Assembly: GCF_015291665.1 (NCBI RefSeq)
Contig: NZ_CP030048.1
Location: 2,914,001 to 2,978,000, forward strand
Direction: 5' to 3'
Length of the DNA stretch: 64,000 nt
From: Bradyrhizobium sp. CCBAU 53338
GTDB taxonomy: Bacteria > Pseudomonadota > Alphaproteobacteria > Rhizobiales > Xanthobacteraceae
How positions within the stretch are numbered: the stretch's first letter is position 1; every line of letters begins with the position of its first letter. The notes below the pieces were generated by a model. It saw only the letters and a program-made list of their open reading frames with translations. It did no database searches and had not been told where the DNA came from. This document shows, piece by piece, positions 1 to 11,491 of this stretch. The position numbers were made by a program, and so were the translations under genes.

Positions 1-1102
1 GCGCGCCATGGGCAATTTTGCGCTTGGCGCCCTGCGCATCGTCAATCCGCGCGACGGCTGGCCGAACATTGCCGCCCAGCGGGCGGCGGCCGGCGCCGAC
101 CACATTCTGGAAAAGGTCGAGCTGTTCGACACGGTGGCGCAGGCGGTCGCCGACCTCGACCTGCTGTTCGCCACCACCGCGCGGCCCCACGACCAGGCCA
201 AGCCCGTGGTCGGGCCGGAGGCGGCAGCAGCCGAGATCTCGGGGCACGTTGCGACCGGCGGCAAGGCCGGCATCCTGTTCGGCCGCGAGCGCTGGGGCCT
301 GACCAACGAGGAGGTCGGGCTTTCCAACCGTATCATCACCTTCCCGGTCAATCCGGGCTTTGCCTCGCTCAACCTCGCCCAGGCGGTGCTGCTGGTCGGC
401 TACGAATGGTTCAAGCATGCAACCTCGGGCGAGCTGCCGCACGGCATGCCTGAGCGATCCGAGCGGGCCTCGCAGCACCAGATGCAGGCCTTCTTCGACA
501 ATCTCGTGCGCGAGCTCGACCGGGTCGAATTCCTGCGCCCGGCGGAGAAGCGCGACACCATGCTGGTGAACCTGCGCAACATCTTCAGCCGGATGGAGCC
601 GACCAAGCAGGACATGCACACGCTCCACGGCGTGGTGATGGCGATCGCGGAAGGGCGCAAGGGACCGGCCAAAGGCGGTGTGCTCGACGGCGAGCAGGCC
701 ACGCGCCTGCGCGCGCTCTTGGCCGAGCATGGGCAGGCCGGCGGCGCGCCGGACAGCGGCTCGACCGTGCGCGGCCTCGCGCGCCTGCTCCGCCGCAATC
801 CGACCGATGCCGAACGCCTGCTCTGGCAGGCGCTGACCCGCGACCGTCGCTTCGCAGGTGGGTTCAAGCGTCAGACCCCGGTCGGCCGCCACATCCCCGA
901 TTTCGTCTCGTTCCCACACCGGATCGCGATCGAGCTGGTCAATCCGGGCGAAGGCGACACCATCGCCGCTGATCGCGCGTCGCGGCGAGCGTGGCTCGAG
1001 GCGCGCGACTATCGCGTGCTGGAGATCCGTGCGGCGGATGTGGAGCGGGATCTGGAGGCGGAGCTGGTGCGCCTGCAGGAGATGGTGGAGCGGGGCGCGT
1101 AG
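1..1102 (+). CDS. trmJ: TrmJ-type RNA 2'-O-methyltransferase fused to a DUF559 domain (5' end outside window)
   Basis: SPOUT/SpoU-class methyltransferase, expected to methylate ribose at position 32 of certain tRNAs with SAM. The reading frame is already open at the left edge: codons for Arg-Ala precede the first visible Met, giving the family string RAMGNF, so the true start lies upstream. SPOUT motifs are clear: FGRERWGLTNEEV near residue 92 of the visible part and the knot motif NLAQAVLLVG near 122. From about residue 255 to the end (364) a second domain follows that resembles DUF559 (Vsr-like PD-(D/E)xK fold): RRNPTDAERLLWQAL, then RQTPVGRHIPDF, then IELVN where DUF559 usually has IELDG. 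The methyltransferase call is firm. Any nuclease function of the tail is doubtful because the usual Asp-Gly is lost. Confidence 0.85.
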   Translation, partial: RAMGNFALGALRIVNPRDGWPNIAAQRAAAGADHILEKVELFDTVAQAVADLDLLFATTARPHDQAKPVVGPEAAAAEISGHVATGGKAGILFGRERWGLTNEEVGLSNRIITFPVNPGFASLNLAQAVLLVGYEWFKHATSGELPHGMPERSERASQHQMQAFFDNLVRELDRVEFLRPAEKRDTMLVNLRNIFSRMEPTKQDMHTLHGVVMAIAEGRKGPAKGGVLDGEQATRLRALLAEHGQAGGAPDSGSTVRGLARLLRRNPTDAERLLWQALTRDRRFAGGFKRQTPVGRHIPDFVSFPHRIAIELVNPGEGDTIAADRASRRAWLEARDYRVLEIRAADVERDLEAELVRLQEMVERGA

Positions 1103-1198
1103 GTCGTCTCGCACGAAGCCGTAGCCTCATTTATTGGCACGTTTCGTGCCTCCCAAAGCGGCAGGCCCGTCACATGCCTGACCGAGGGAGACCCTGAC

Positions 1199-1681
1199 AT
1201 GAAACGCGAAGACCTCACCGAAAAGCTGCTCGACATCAAGCGCGAGAAGGGCTGGAGCTGGAAACACGTCTGCGAAAAAATCGGCGGCTATTCCGAGGTG
1301 CTGATCGTCGGGGCGATCCTCGGCCAGATGAAGCTGACGAAGCCGCAAGCGGCCAACGCCGCTGAGCTGTTCGGCCTTTCGAAGGCCGAGACCACGATGC
1401 TGAACGAGACGCCGATGCGCGGCATGCCGATGCCGCCGACCGATCCTTTGATCTACCGGTTCTACGAACTGGTGATGGTCAATGGTCCGGCCTGGAAGGC
1501 GCTGATCGAGGAAGAGTACGGCGACGGTATCATGTCGGCGATCGATTTCGACATGGTGATGGAGCGCCTGCCGAATCCGAAGGGCGACCGCGTCAAGATC
1601 ACGATGTCAGGCAAATTCCTGCCGTACAAATATTACGGCGCCAGCGGCAACGTCCCGGACTACGGCTTCAAGGAAGAGTGA
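1199..1681 (+). CDS. cynS: Cyanate hydratase (cyanase)
   Basis: Cyanase converts cyanate plus bicarbonate to ammonia and CO2 as a cytoplasmic decamer. The 160-residue length is close to the usual 150-156. The N-terminal helix-turn-helix-like region (about 1-75) is followed by the catalytic domain. The three expected active-site residues are visible: Arg87 and Glu90 in YRFYE, and Ser113 in GIMSAI. The ATG at 1199 has a GAGGGAG ribosome site about 9 bases upstream. No carbonic anhydrase (cynT) or LysR regulator (cynR) is adjacent, so it looks monocistronic. A stem-loop just after the stop separates it from the convergent purB. Confidence 0.96.
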   Translation: MKREDLTEKLLDIKREKGWSWKHVCEKIGGYSEVLIVGAILGQMKLTKPQAANAAELFGLSKAETTMLNETPMRGMPMPPTDPLIYRFYELVMVNGPAWKALIEEEYGDGIMSAIDFDMVMERLPNPKGDRVKITMSGKFLPYKYYGASGNVPDYGFKEE

Positions 1682-1696
1682 GGCGAACGGCGAATT

Positions 1697-1734
1697 GCGA
1701 GTAGCGGATGGGAAAGTTTGCATTCGCTACTCGC
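1697..1734. terminator. Inverted repeat between convergent cynS and purB
   Basis: Arms at 1697-1710 and 1721-1734 (GCGAGTAGCG against CGCTACTCGC, extended to 14 bases with one mismatch) enclose a 10-base loop. It sits between two convergent genes. It has no strong T-tract, so it may be a bidirectional terminator or a small palindromic repeat element. Confidence 0.5.
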
Positions 1735-1751
1735 TACCCACCGTTGACCAG

Positions 1752-3182
1752 CTAGAGAATGGCGCCCGGCGTGTACTTGGCCGCTTCAGGCTTTGCCTTC
1801 GCCAGCGCGTCGACCTGCTCGGCGAAGTAATCGACCTGCGCGCCGGCATCGCCGGAATTGGCGCGGCCGTGCTCGAGCACTTGGTTCAGCTCGGCTTCGC
1901 TGAGACCGAGACGCTGATCGGCGGCGAGACGCTTCAGTAGGTCGTTCTGCACGATCTTGCCGGTGCGGAGGTCCCTGATGGCAGCGACCGCATGCTCCTT
2001 GATCGCCTCATGCGCGCCTTCGCGGCCCGCGCCCTTCTTCACCGCCTCCATCATCACCGTGGTGGTGAGCAGGAAGGGCAAATAGCGGTTGAGTTCGGTT
2101 GCGACGACGGCGTCGAAGATTTCCATCTGGTCGAGCACGGACAGCAGGGTTTCGAGCAGGCCGTCCATGGCGAGGAAGGCGTCGGGCAGCATGACGCGGC
2201 GAACGACCGAGCAGGAGACGTCGCCCTCGTTCCACTGGTCGCCGGCGAGCCCTGCGGCCATCGCGAGATAGCCCTTCAACACGACATGCAGGCCGTTGAT
2301 GCGCTCGCACGAGCGGCTGTTCATCTTGTGCGGCATCGCGGACGAGCCGACCTGGCCCTTGGCAAAACCTTCGCTGGCAAGCTCATGGCCCGCCATCAGG
2401 CGCAGCGTCTTGGCGAAATTGCCGGGACCGCTGGCAAGCTCGGTCAGCACGCTGACCGCGCGGAAGTCGAGGCTGCGCGGATAGACCTGGCCGACCGCAT
2501 CGAAGCTCTTGGGCAGGCCGAGGTGGACGAGAATGCGCTGTTCGAGCGCGCGGGCCTTGCCGGCATCGCCGTTGAACAAGGTGATCTGGTCGAGCCTCGT
2601 GCCGACCGCGCCCTTCAGGCCGCGCGCGGGATAGGTGTCGAGCACGTTGACCAGGCTCTGGTGCGACACCAGCATCTCCTCGCCGAACATGGCGATGCGC
2701 TTGCCGAGCGTCGTGACCTGCGCGGCGACGTTGTGCGTGCGCGCCGTGAACGGCATGTCGCGGAGCTGCTTGGCGTGCCTGGCAAAGCGAATGAGCGCGG
2801 CGATGCTCTTGGTCTCGATGAGCTGGAGCCCGCGGTAGACCTGCAATTGCTCCACGTTCTCGGTGAGGTCGCGGCTGGTCATGCCCTTGTGCAGGTGCTC
2901 GTGACCGGCGAGATCGCAAAACTCCTCGATCCGCGCCTTGACGTCGTGACGGGTGATGCGCTCGCGCCGCATGATGGAGTCGAGGTCGACCTGGTCTTTC
3001 ACGCGCTCATAAGCCTCGATCACGCCATCGGGCACGGGAATGCCGAGATCGCGCTGGCCCTTCAGCACGGCGATCCAGTAGTCGCGTTCGAGGCGGACCT
3101 TGCCTTCGCCGCTCCAGATGGCGCGCATGGCGGGCGAGGCGTAGCGTTGGGCGAGGACGTTGGAGATGTGATCCTGAGACAT
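1752..3182 (-). CDS. purB: Adenylosuccinate lyase (long, actinobacterial-like type)
   Basis: Cleaves SAICAR to AICAR and adenylosuccinate to AMP. The fumarase/aspartase superfamily signature SSAMPHKMN is present, with KGMTSRDLTENVEQL and THNVAAQVTTLGKR upstream and the C-terminal end AAKYTPGAIL. The chosen start MSQDHISN (ATG at 3180-3182) gives 476 residues; the open frame continues upstream but without family-like sequence. From memory the length and several stretches resemble mycobacterial PurB more than the roughly 435-residue rhizobial PurB starting MIPRYTRPEM. It heads a minus-strand pair with the zeta inhibitor gene, back to back with purCSQ. Confidence 0.93.
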   Translation of the reverse strand: MSQDHISNVLAQRYASPAMRAIWSGEGKVRLERDYWIAVLKGQRDLGIPVPDGVIEAYERVKDQVDLDSIMRRERITRHDVKARIEEFCDLAGHEHLHKGMTSRDLTENVEQLQVYRGLQLIETKSIAALIRFARHAKQLRDMPFTARTHNVAAQVTTLGKRIAMFGEEMLVSHQSLVNVLDTYPARGLKGAVGTRLDQITLFNGDAGKARALEQRILVHLGLPKSFDAVGQVYPRSLDFRAVSVLTELASGPGNFAKTLRLMAGHELASEGFAKGQVGSSAMPHKMNSRSCERINGLHVVLKGYLAMAAGLAGDQWNEGDVSCSVVRRVMLPDAFLAMDGLLETLLSVLDQMEIFDAVVATELNRYLPFLLTTTVMMEAVKKGAGREGAHEAIKEHAVAAIRDLRTGKIVQNDLLKRLAADQRLGLSEAELNQVLEHGRANSGDAGAQVDYFAEQVDALAKAKPEAAKYTPGAIL

Positions 3183-3276
3183 GCCGCCCATTTGGCACTG
3201 CGCGGGGCCGGCTGCAAGTCCAACAGGGCGGGCGGCGGGTCTGCCTTCCACGGCCGCCCGCCGCCCGTCGTCAAGC

Positions 3277-3600
3277 CTATTTTCCGGCCTTCACCTCGGC
3301 GGCCGCGACCGCGATCAGCTCGCTCATCTTGGCCCGAATCGCCTGTTCGGTGATGGCGATGTTTTTGGCGATGAGATCGGCCATGACCTTGCGCAGGACA
3401 TCGCCGTCGCCGGCCTCCTCGAAGTCGGCCGCGACCACCTCCTTGGCGTAGGCCGTGGCGGCATCGCCCGACATCCCGAGCTTCTCGGCCGCCCACAGCC
3501 CCAGCAGGCGGTTGCGACGGGCTTCCGCCCTGAATTTCTGCTCCTCGTCGAGGGCAAACTTCTTTTCAAACCCTTCTTCGCGCTTGTTGAATTCGCTCAT
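3277..3600 (-). CDS. F1-ATPase inhibitor subunit zeta (DUF1476)
   Basis: A 107-residue protein of the DUF1476 family, known in Paracoccus and relatives as the zeta subunit that blocks ATP hydrolysis by the F1FO-ATP synthase. It shows the inhibitory N-terminal segment FNKREEGFEKKFALDEE followed by a predicted four-helix bundle (ARRNRLLGLWAAEKLG, VVAADFEEAGD, and onward). The start at the ATG ending at 3600 matches the family N-terminus; the longer open frame upstream does not look like protein of this family. It lies between purB and the divergent purC, a neighbourhood I recall as common in alphaproteobacteria. Confidence 0.92.
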   Translation of the reverse strand: MSEFNKREEGFEKKFALDEEQKFRAEARRNRLLGLWAAEKLGMSGDAATAYAKEVVAADFEEAGDGDVLRKVMADLIAKNIAITEQAIRAKMSELIAVAAAEVKAGK

Positions 3601-3920
3601 GCGTCTTCCGATTCCTTGAGGTCTCTGGACGTGGCGGTCCTCGTTGCGAAGACCCCCGCGCATGCCTAGATAAGGGGCATGATCGGCCGAACAACGAGCC
3701 GTAAAGCCGCAGGCAAGGTGGTATAAGTCAGCGTCGGATGGGCCGGATCGATTGTGCTGGGACAGCCAATCGGATAGGTTGCCTGAAGGCTTGGTTCCCG
3801 TTCTGTTTCCTTGCGTTCCAGACGGGGTCCGTGCCGTTCACGGCAGCTCCGCTGTGGGTCGTAACCTGGTAACCGGAGCACACCAAATACATGGATTTCA
3901 ACAAAACACGGTACATCCCA
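3601..3920. other. 320-base divergent intergenic region upstream of purC
   Basis: No convincing gene on either strand. It must hold the promoters for the minus-strand zeta/purB pair and for purCSQ. A TATAAG hexamer occurs near 3723 and a small GCCGT-TC-ACGGC palindrome at about 3832-3843; neither can be assigned with confidence. No riboswitch-like structure is evident by eye. Confidence 0.4.
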
Positions 3921-4688
3921 ATGAGCCGTCGGCGTCGCATTTATGAAGGCAAGGCAAAGGTTCTCTACGAAGGTCCGGAGCCCGGTACCCTGATCCAGCA
4001 CTTCAAGGATGACGCCACCGCGTTCAATGCCAAAAAGCATCAGGTGATCGAGGGCAAGGGTGTCCTCAACAACCGGATCTCGGAGTACCTGTTTCAGCAC
4101 CTCAACGACATCGGGGTGCCGACCCACTTCATCCGCCGCCTCAACATGCGCGAGCAGTTGATTCGCGAGGTCGAGATCGTGCCGCTCGAGGTGGTCGTGC
4201 GGAACGTCGCCGCCGGCTCGCTGTCGCAGCGCCTCGGTATCGAGGAGGGCACGCAGCTGCCCCGTTCGATCATCGAGTTCTACTACAAGAACGACCAGCT
4301 CAACGACCCCATGGTGTCGGAAGAGCACATCACCGCGTTCGGCTGGGCCACGCCCCAGGAGATCGACGACATCATGGCGCTCGCCATCCGCGTCAACGAC
4401 TTCCTGACCGGCCTCTTCCTCGGCATCGGTATCCGCCTCGTCGACTTCAAGATGGAGTGCGGCCGGCTGTTCGAGAACGAGATGATGCGGATCATCGTCG
4501 CCGACGAGATCTCGCCGGACAGCTGCCGTCTGTGGGACATCAAGTCGAACGAGAAGCTCGACAAGGATCGTTTCCGCCGGGATCTCGGCGGCCTGCTCGA
4601 GGCCTACACGGAAGTCGCCAAGCGCCTCGGCATCCTCATGGAGAACGAGCGTCCGCAGGGCACGGGTCCCGTGCTGGTGAAAAGCTGA
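3921..4688 (+). CDS. purC: Phosphoribosylaminoimidazole-succinocarboxamide synthase (SAICAR synthetase)
   Basis: ATP-dependent ligation of aspartate to CAIR in de novo purine synthesis. Diagnostic stretches are [16 protein letters not shown] at the N-terminus, [12 protein letters not shown], the PROSITE-type segment [16 protein letters not shown], and VDFKMECGR. With the start at MSRRRR the protein has 255 residues, the usual alphaproteobacterial length. An in-frame ATG at 3891 with a GGAG about 13 bases upstream would add ten residues and cannot be excluded. First gene of a purC-purS-purQ operon: purS begins 13 bases after the stop. Confidence 0.95.
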   Translation: MSRRRRIYEGKAKVLYEGPEPGTLIQHFKDDATAFNAKKHQVIEGKGVLNNRISEYLFQHLNDIGVPTHFIRRLNMREQLIREVEIVPLEVVVRNVAAGSLSQRLGIEEGTQLPRSIIEFYYKNDQLNDPMVSEEHITAFGWATPQEIDDIMALAIRVNDFLTGLFLGIGIRLVDFKMECGRLFENEMMRIIVADEISPDSCRLWDIKSNEKLDKDRFRRDLGGLLEAYTEVAKRLGILMENERPQGTGPVLVKS

Positions 4689-4701
4689 AGAGGAAGATGA
4701 C

Positions 4702-4941
4702 GTGAAGGCACGTGTCACCGTTACCCTGAAGACCGGCATCCTCGATCCGCAGGGCAAGGCCATCGAAGGCGCGCTGAAATCGCTCGGCGTCGACGGCGTG
4801 GCCAGCGTGCGGCAGGGCAAGGTGTTCGACATCGAGCTCGCCGGCGCCGACAAGGCCAAGGCCGAAGCCGCGCTGAAGGACGCCGCCGACAAGCTGCTCG
4901 CCAATACCGTGATCGAGAACTATCGGGTCGAGCTGCTCTGA
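4702..4941 (+). CDS. purS: Phosphoribosylformylglycinamidine synthase subunit PurS
   Basis: Small 79-residue subunit that joins PurL and PurQ into the FGAM synthase complex and channels ammonia. The sequence has the compact alpha/beta pattern of the family: [19 protein letters not shown], then [11 protein letters not shown], ending [12 protein letters not shown]. It begins with GTG, preceded by GAGGAAG at a spacing of about 6. Its stop overlaps the purQ start by one base (TGATG), which implies translational coupling. Confidence 0.95.
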   Translation: MKARVTVTLKTGILDPQGKAIEGALKSLGVDGVASVRQGKVFDIELAGADKAKAEAALKDAADKLLANTVIENYRVELL

Positions 4942-5642
4942 TGAAAGCCGCCATCCTCGTCTTCCCCGGCATCAACCGCGAACGCGACATGGCGCGTGCG
5001 CTCAGGCTCATCTCGGGCCATGAGCCCGCTATGGTGTGGCATGCCGAGACGTCGCTGCCTGCCGGCACCGATCTCGTCGTCGTGCCCGGCGGCTTCTCCT
5101 ACGGCGATTACCTGCGCTGTGGTGCGATTGCGGCGCGGGCGCCGGTGATGGATGCGGTGCGCGACTATGCGGCCAAGGGCGGCCTCGTGCTCGGCGTCTG
5201 CAACGGCTTCCAGATCCTCTGCGAGTCCGGCCTGCTGCCGGGCGTGCTGATGCGCAACGCGCGGCTGAAGTTCATCTGCAAGGACGTGCATCTGCGCGTC
5301 GAGCGTTCCGACACGCCGTTCACCCGCGGCTACAATGCCGGCCAGGTGATCCGCGTGCCGGTCGCCCATGGCGAGGGCAATTACGAGGCGGATGAAGAAA
5401 CCATCAAGCGGCTCGAAGGCGAGGGGCGCGTGCTCTACCGCTACTGCTCGGCCGAGGGCGTGGTCGACGAGGCCAACAACATCAACGGCGCGGCGCATTC
5501 CATTGCCGGCATCGTCAACGACAAGGGCAACGTGCTCGGCATGATGCCGCATCCGGAAAACCACGTCGAAGACATCATGGGCTGCACCGACGGCCGCGGC
5601 CTGTTCGCGGGCCTCACCGCGCATCTCGACCGGGCAGCGTAA
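4941..5642 (+). CDS. purQ: Phosphoribosylformylglycinamidine synthase, glutaminase subunit PurQ
   Basis: Class I glutamine amidotransferase that feeds ammonia to PurL. The nucleophile Cys87 lies in GVCNGFQIL, and the catalytic His and Glu are in [10 protein letters not shown] near residue 210. At 233 residues it is full length. The start overlaps the purS stop by one base. Its last 29 bases overlap the 3' end of a convergent transporter gene. The third subunit, purL, is about 1.7 kb downstream on the same strand, beyond two opposite-strand genes. Confidence 0.96.
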   Translation: MKAAILVFPGINRERDMARALRLISGHEPAMVWHAETSLPAGTDLVVVPGGFSYGDYLRCGAIAARAPVMDAVRDYAAKGGLVLGVCNGFQILCESGLLPGVLMRNARLKFICKDVHLRVERSDTPFTRGYNAGQVIRVPVAHGEGNYEADEETIKRLEGEGRVLYRYCSAEGVVDEANNINGAAHSIAGIVNDKGNVLGMMPHPENHVEDIMGCTDGRGLFAGLTAHLDRAA

Positions 5643-6597
5643 GCCGCTTCAGCCGCTCTGCCGGCACCGTCATGGCGGCAACGCCCGCCATGACCAGCAG
5701 CAGGCCCAGCGCCAAGTTCGACGGCACGCTTTCGCCGAGCAGCAGCACCGACAGCGCGACGCCGATCGGGATGCGCAAGTACCCTTGCGCATTCGTGGTC
5801 AACGTGCCGAGCCGGCCGAGGCACATGTAGAACAGCATCAGACCGAGCGCGCTGGAGACGATGCCCATCACGACGGTGGCAACGATCGCCTGGAACGTCG
5901 GATGCAGCGTCCAGGGCTGGTCGATGATCAGCGAGGGCGGCAGCAACACGAGACCGCCGAACAGCAGCGAGCCGGCCGCGACCACCATCGGGTCGTAATC
6001 GGAGAGCCTGAGGCCGAAGATCGTGGCGCAGGCAAAGGAGATGGTGGCGAGCAGGATCGCGATCTCCGCGATGATGTCGCTGCCGAAGCCGTGCAGCGCA
6101 TCCAGGCCGATGATGGCGATGGTGCCGGCAAGACCGAGGATCGCGCCCACGAGCTTGAGCAGCGTCGCCGGCTCGTGCCGCGTGATCAGCGAGGTGATCA
6201 GGAAGGCGAAGATCGGCGTGGTCGAGGCCAACACCACGGTGTTGGACGCCGGCACGTATTGCTGCGACCAGGTGATGACCAGAAACGGAAATGTCGAGTT
6301 GATGAGCTGCTGGGTCGCGAACAGCTTCCAGGCTTTCGCGTCGGTCGGGACCTTGACGTCGCGCATCCAGAGGATCGCGAACAGGAAGGCGGCCGCGATC
6401 AGCGAGCGCACCGAGATGAAGGTGATGGGCGGTATCGTGGGAAGCGCGAGCTTGGCCAGCGGGTAGGTCGAGCTCCAGCAGCAGGCGAGCGCCACCAGCA
6501 GCGCGTAGTCGCGCCAGTTGCGCGCGCCGGTGGCGGTGTTGGCTGCTGGTGACGACGATCCGGCGGCCACTGCGTGGCTTGACGATGTGCTCTGCAC
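5614..6597 (-). CDS. EamA/DMT-family permease
   Basis: A 327-residue integral membrane protein with about ten hydrophobic segments in two homologous halves, as in drug/metabolite transporters. Half one begins [22 protein letters not shown] and half two near [23 protein letters not shown] Ser/Ala-rich hydrophilic N-terminus of about 27 residues precedes the first helix. The substrate cannot be told from sequence; the family exports amino acids, nucleosides or toxic compounds. Its position between purQ and purL may be incidental. The 3' end overlaps purQ by 29 bases on the opposite strand. Confidence 0.85.
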   Translation of the reverse strand: MQSTSSSHAVAAGSSSPAANTATGARNWRDYALLVALACCWSSTYPLAKLALPTIPPITFISVRSLIAAAFLFAILWMRDVKVPTDAKAWKLFATQQLINSTFPFLVITWSQQYVPASNTVVLASTTPIFAFLITSLITRHEPATLLKLVGAILGLAGTIAIIGLDALHGFGSDIIAEIAILLATISFACATIFGLRLSDYDPMVVAAGSLLFGGLVLLPPSLIIDQPWTLHPTFQAIVATVVMGIVSSALGLMLFYMCLGRLGTLTTNAQGYLRIPIGVALSVLLLGESVPSNLALGLLLVMAGVAAMTVPAERLKRLTLPGRDAR

Positions 6598-6672
6598 CTT
6601 GTTGTTACTCCCCGGCGCGAACGCGCTTCGCGCAAGTCTGGGCGAGGGGGCGTGAAAAAGGAAGGTGCCGAG

Positions 6673-7152
6673 CTATGCGTTTGCCTGCAGTGCCGGCTTC
6701 CGCCTCACCCGCTTGATCGTCCCGGAGAACGTGAACAGCGGCCGGCCGGCCGAGGTGAGCTTGCCGCGCAGGAAGATCAGCGAGCCTCCGGCGCGCGAGA
6801 CGTCGCCGGTGCATTCGACCAGTTCGCCCTCACGTGCCGCGTCGAGGAAATCGCAGGCGAAATTGGTGGTCACGGCCGGGCCGTCCAGCTCGTGGGTAGC
6901 GATCGCGAACAGGCAATAATCGGCGAAGGCCATGAAGCAGCCGCCATGGACGTTTTTGGCGCCGTTGAGGTGCTTTTTCTCGACCCGGAAGGCGCAGCGG
7001 ACGCTGCCGTCGTCCTCGATCTTGTGCCAGAACGGGCCGATATGGCTCTCAAAGCTGTCGCGAATCCAGGTCCGCCAGCCCGTGAACTCGCCCTCGGTGG
7101 CGACATGTAGGTCGGGGCGGCGGGTGGAGGGGACTTTGGTCAATTCGTGCAA
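6673..7152 (-). CDS. PaaI-like hotdog-fold thioesterase
   Basis: A 159-residue single-domain protein of the hotdog thioesterase family, which hydrolyses acyl-CoA esters. The core NVHGGCFMAFADYCLFAIA matches the HGG-containing active-site helix of PaaI/YbgC-type enzymes, and VTTNFACDFLDAAREGE matches the following strand. The only start codon downstream of an in-frame stop is TTG at 7152 (a second TTG is three codons later), so this gene appears to use TTG. The substrate is unknown; placement between purQ and purL gives no hint. Confidence 0.82.
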   Translation of the reverse strand: MHELTKVPSTRRPDLHVATEGEFTGWRTWIRDSFESHIGPFWHKIEDDGSVRCAFRVEKKHLNGAKNVHGGCFMAFADYCLFAIATHELDGPAVTTNFACDFLDAAREGELVECTGDVSRAGGSLIFLRGKLTSAGRPLFTFSGTIKRVRRKPALQANA

Positions 7153-7337
7153 GGAAATGGGCCTTCAATTACGGGTCTTTAGCCCTTAAATCCGATCCGT
7201 CAGCGCCTTGCAATTCCCGTTCCCGCCGCCCCACCTTGCAAAACGTGGGACAGCGGGAAAATGCGCCATAAAGGGCTTTTCGTGAGCCCTCGATCTTCCT
7301 AAGAACGGCCAAACGCCCGCCGAAAGCCCCTGAAGCC

Positions 7338-9548
<2,211 letters not shown>

Positions 9549-9563
9549 GCCGCCTTCACAAAC

Positions 9564-10754
9564 TCACAGTATCTTCGTTGCCCCGGGGATCTGGCGCAGA
9601 GCGCGCGTCAGCGCCCAGCTGAACGCGACTGTCAGCAGGAATCCAATCGTCACCTTGACGAGCGCTGGCAGCTCATAGTCGAACAGCCAGTATTGCAGCC
9701 AAAGCGCGATCGGGTAGTGCACCAGAAACATGCCATAGGCGTCCGCCTGCATCGGATCGAGCAGCCTGGCCGAGCCCGATTGCTTGAACCGCTGGAAGAA
9801 GGCCAGGATCAGAAACATGATGGCCACGCTGAAGACAGCGAAGCAGACGGCATAGAGCCCCTCATACCAGTTCGGCAGCGGCGACGGGTTTCCCAGTATC
9901 TCGCGCTTGATGAAGATCAGCACCCAGAGCAGGCAATACGGAACGATCGTCAGGACCATCCAGTCCCAGCTGACCCTCGCCATGCGGCCGTCAGCCGCGA
10001 GCAGTCCGCGGTCGATATTCGCGACGCCGATGCCGGCTCCGAAAAAGAAGTAGCTCGCATAGAGCATCACGCGCCCGTGCTGCACCGAGAACGGCCCGAA
10101 CTCGAACCAGTTGCTTGGCCCGAAATACATCAGCCCGGGAACATAGAACGCTGCGGTGACGGCAAGCATGACCGCGAAGAACTCCGCGGGCCGGCGGCGA
10201 CCGTGCAGCGAGAGGCGATTGATCGGATCGAGCAGGTTGGGCGACAGCCGGTGCAGGATGCAGGCAATCACGTCGAAGACGAGCAGGACCCAGAGAAACC
10301 AGATCGGCCCGCTCGGCCACGGGCCCTTCGTGACCATATTCCACCAGTATTCCGAGAAGCCGATCTCGGGGTTTTGCCGGAGCGAGATGGCGTAATAGGC
10401 GAGGGGAATGATCGTGAATGCGCAGATCACGAACGGCAGTCCAAGCCGCAGCAGGCGATCGACCAAATAGCTCCGCGCTCCCTTGCGGGCGATGCCTGAC
10501 CACGCAAACAAGCCCGACAGGAAGAAGAACATCGCCATGAAGAAGCTGTCGGTGGCGAGCACGAGCATGTCGAAGCCGAAGAAGGACTTCGGGTCGGTGT
10601 GACCGAAATAGGTATAGGGGATGACGGCATGGTGCAGCAGTACCACCAGCGTCAGGAAGGTCCGGGCGCGATCGAGCGACATGTTGCGCGTCTTGCTTTT
10701 CGGCGCAGCATGCGCTTCGGCGCCAATCGTCGCTGATTGTGAGATCGTACTCAT
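9564..10754 (-). CDS. Acyltransferase family 3 membrane protein (OpgC-like)
   Basis: A 396-residue polytopic inner-membrane protein of the acyltransferase-3 family, which O-acylates glycans, lipids or other exported molecules. The N-terminal hallmark LDRARTFLTLVVLLHHAVIP carries the likely catalytic His near residue 42. About ten further hydrophobic segments follow, including the typical FLSGLFAWSG. OpgC succinylates periplasmic glucans, and this protein could do something similar, but no glucan synthesis genes are adjacent, so the acceptor is unknown. The gene is convergent with purL, 15 bases apart. Confidence 0.85.
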   Translation of the reverse strand: MSTISQSATIGAEAHAAPKSKTRNMSLDRARTFLTLVVLLHHAVIPYTYFGHTDPKSFFGFDMLVLATDSFFMAMFFFLSGLFAWSGIARKGARSYLVDRLLRLGLPFVICAFTIIPLAYYAISLRQNPEIGFSEYWWNMVTKGPWPSGPIWFLWVLLVFDVIACILHRLSPNLLDPINRLSLHGRRRPAEFFAVMLAVTAAFYVPGLMYFGPSNWFEFGPFSVQHGRVMLYASYFFFGAGIGVANIDRGLLAADGRMARVSWDWMVLTIVPYCLLWVLIFIKREILGNPSPLPNWYEGLYAVCFAVFSVAIMFLILAFFQRFKQSGSARLLDPMQADAYGMFLVHYPIALWLQYWLFDYELPALVKVTIGFLLTVAFSWALTRALRQIPGATKIL

Positions 10755-10943
10755 GGTTGCCCCGATTGCGTCTCTGTCGCTGCACGACTCTGCCGCCGGG
10801 AACCGGATTCAGCAAGGGCCGTTTCGGCCATTCGTCGCTGCCGGCCGGTATCCTGAGGAACCAGTTCCGTGCGGCGAAGTTAGCGTTCACGAACTGGTTG
10901 AGGACTGCCCGCCATAGGCGGCACTGATGCGTCGGAGCTGGCG

Positions 10944-11117
10944 ATGACTATCCTGAAATGGGCGCTGATCTTCCTGTTGATCTCGATCGTGGCCGGTGTG
11001 CTCGGCTTCACCGGCATCTCGGCCGCCTCCGCCGATGTCGCCCGCTTCCTGTTCTACGTCTTCGTCGTGATCTTCCTGGTGCTGCTCGTTCTCGGGCTCA
11101 CGATATTCAGGGCGTAG
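10944..11117 (+). CDS. DUF1328 small membrane protein
   Basis: A 57-residue protein starting [18 protein letters not shown]. It has two hydrophobic segments (about 5-22 and 33-55) joined by [14 protein letters not shown]. This is the DUF1328/YtjA pattern, small inner-membrane proteins of unknown function that are often induced by envelope stress. A GGAG lies about 7 bases before the ATG. The gene is divergent from the acyltransferase and followed within 15 bases by the end of the opposite-strand DUF427 gene. Confidence 0.85.
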   Translation: MTILKWALIFLLISIVAGVLGFTGISAASADVARFLFYVFVVIFLVLLVLGLTIFRA

Positions 11118-11131
11118 CCAGACGCCGGGGA

Positions 11132-11491
11132 CTATCCCACTTCCTCGATCTTCACCTTGTCCGGGTAGAAGGCGAGATGACCTGATATCTCCGTCATCGC
11201 GGGGAAGGGCGTCTCGTAGGTCCAGATGGCGTTGTCGAGCGTCTTGCCGTCGGCCTTGATGCTGTAATAGCTGGCGTCGCCCTTGTAAGGGCAGTGGGTG
11301 GTGCGAGCGGTGCGCTCCAGCAGCGCCATATTCGCGTCCTCCCGCGGCAGATATTGCACCGCCGGATATCTGGCCTCTTTCAGCGTCAGCGCCTTGGTGC
11401 TCTCGGCAATCACGATATCGCCCGCCGTCACGCGGACGCGGCGGGGATTTTGGGTGATGGTGATGGGATGGTCGGGGCCCGGAAGCTTCAT
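11132..11491 (-). CDS. DUF427 domain protein
   Basis: A 119-residue cytoplasmic protein with the DUF427 fold. Conserved pieces are VRVTAGDIVIAES near 20, the PAVQYLPRED segment near 43, and THCPYKGDASYYSI near 65. The biochemical function of the family is unsettled. It starts with ATG at 11491 and is convergent with the DUF1328 gene. Expression is probably driven from the 190-base interval shared with bolA. Confidence 0.9.
   Translation of the reverse strand: MKLPGPDHPITITQNPRRVRVTAGDIVIAESTKALTLKEARYPAVQYLPREDANMALLERTARTTHCPYKGDASYYSIKADGKTLDNAIWTYETPFPAMTEISGHLAFYPDKVKIEEVG

Noticed and set aside
1992..3353. 453-codon plus-strand frame opposite purB
   Set aside because: Shadow frame; purB on the minus strand carries the superfamily signature.
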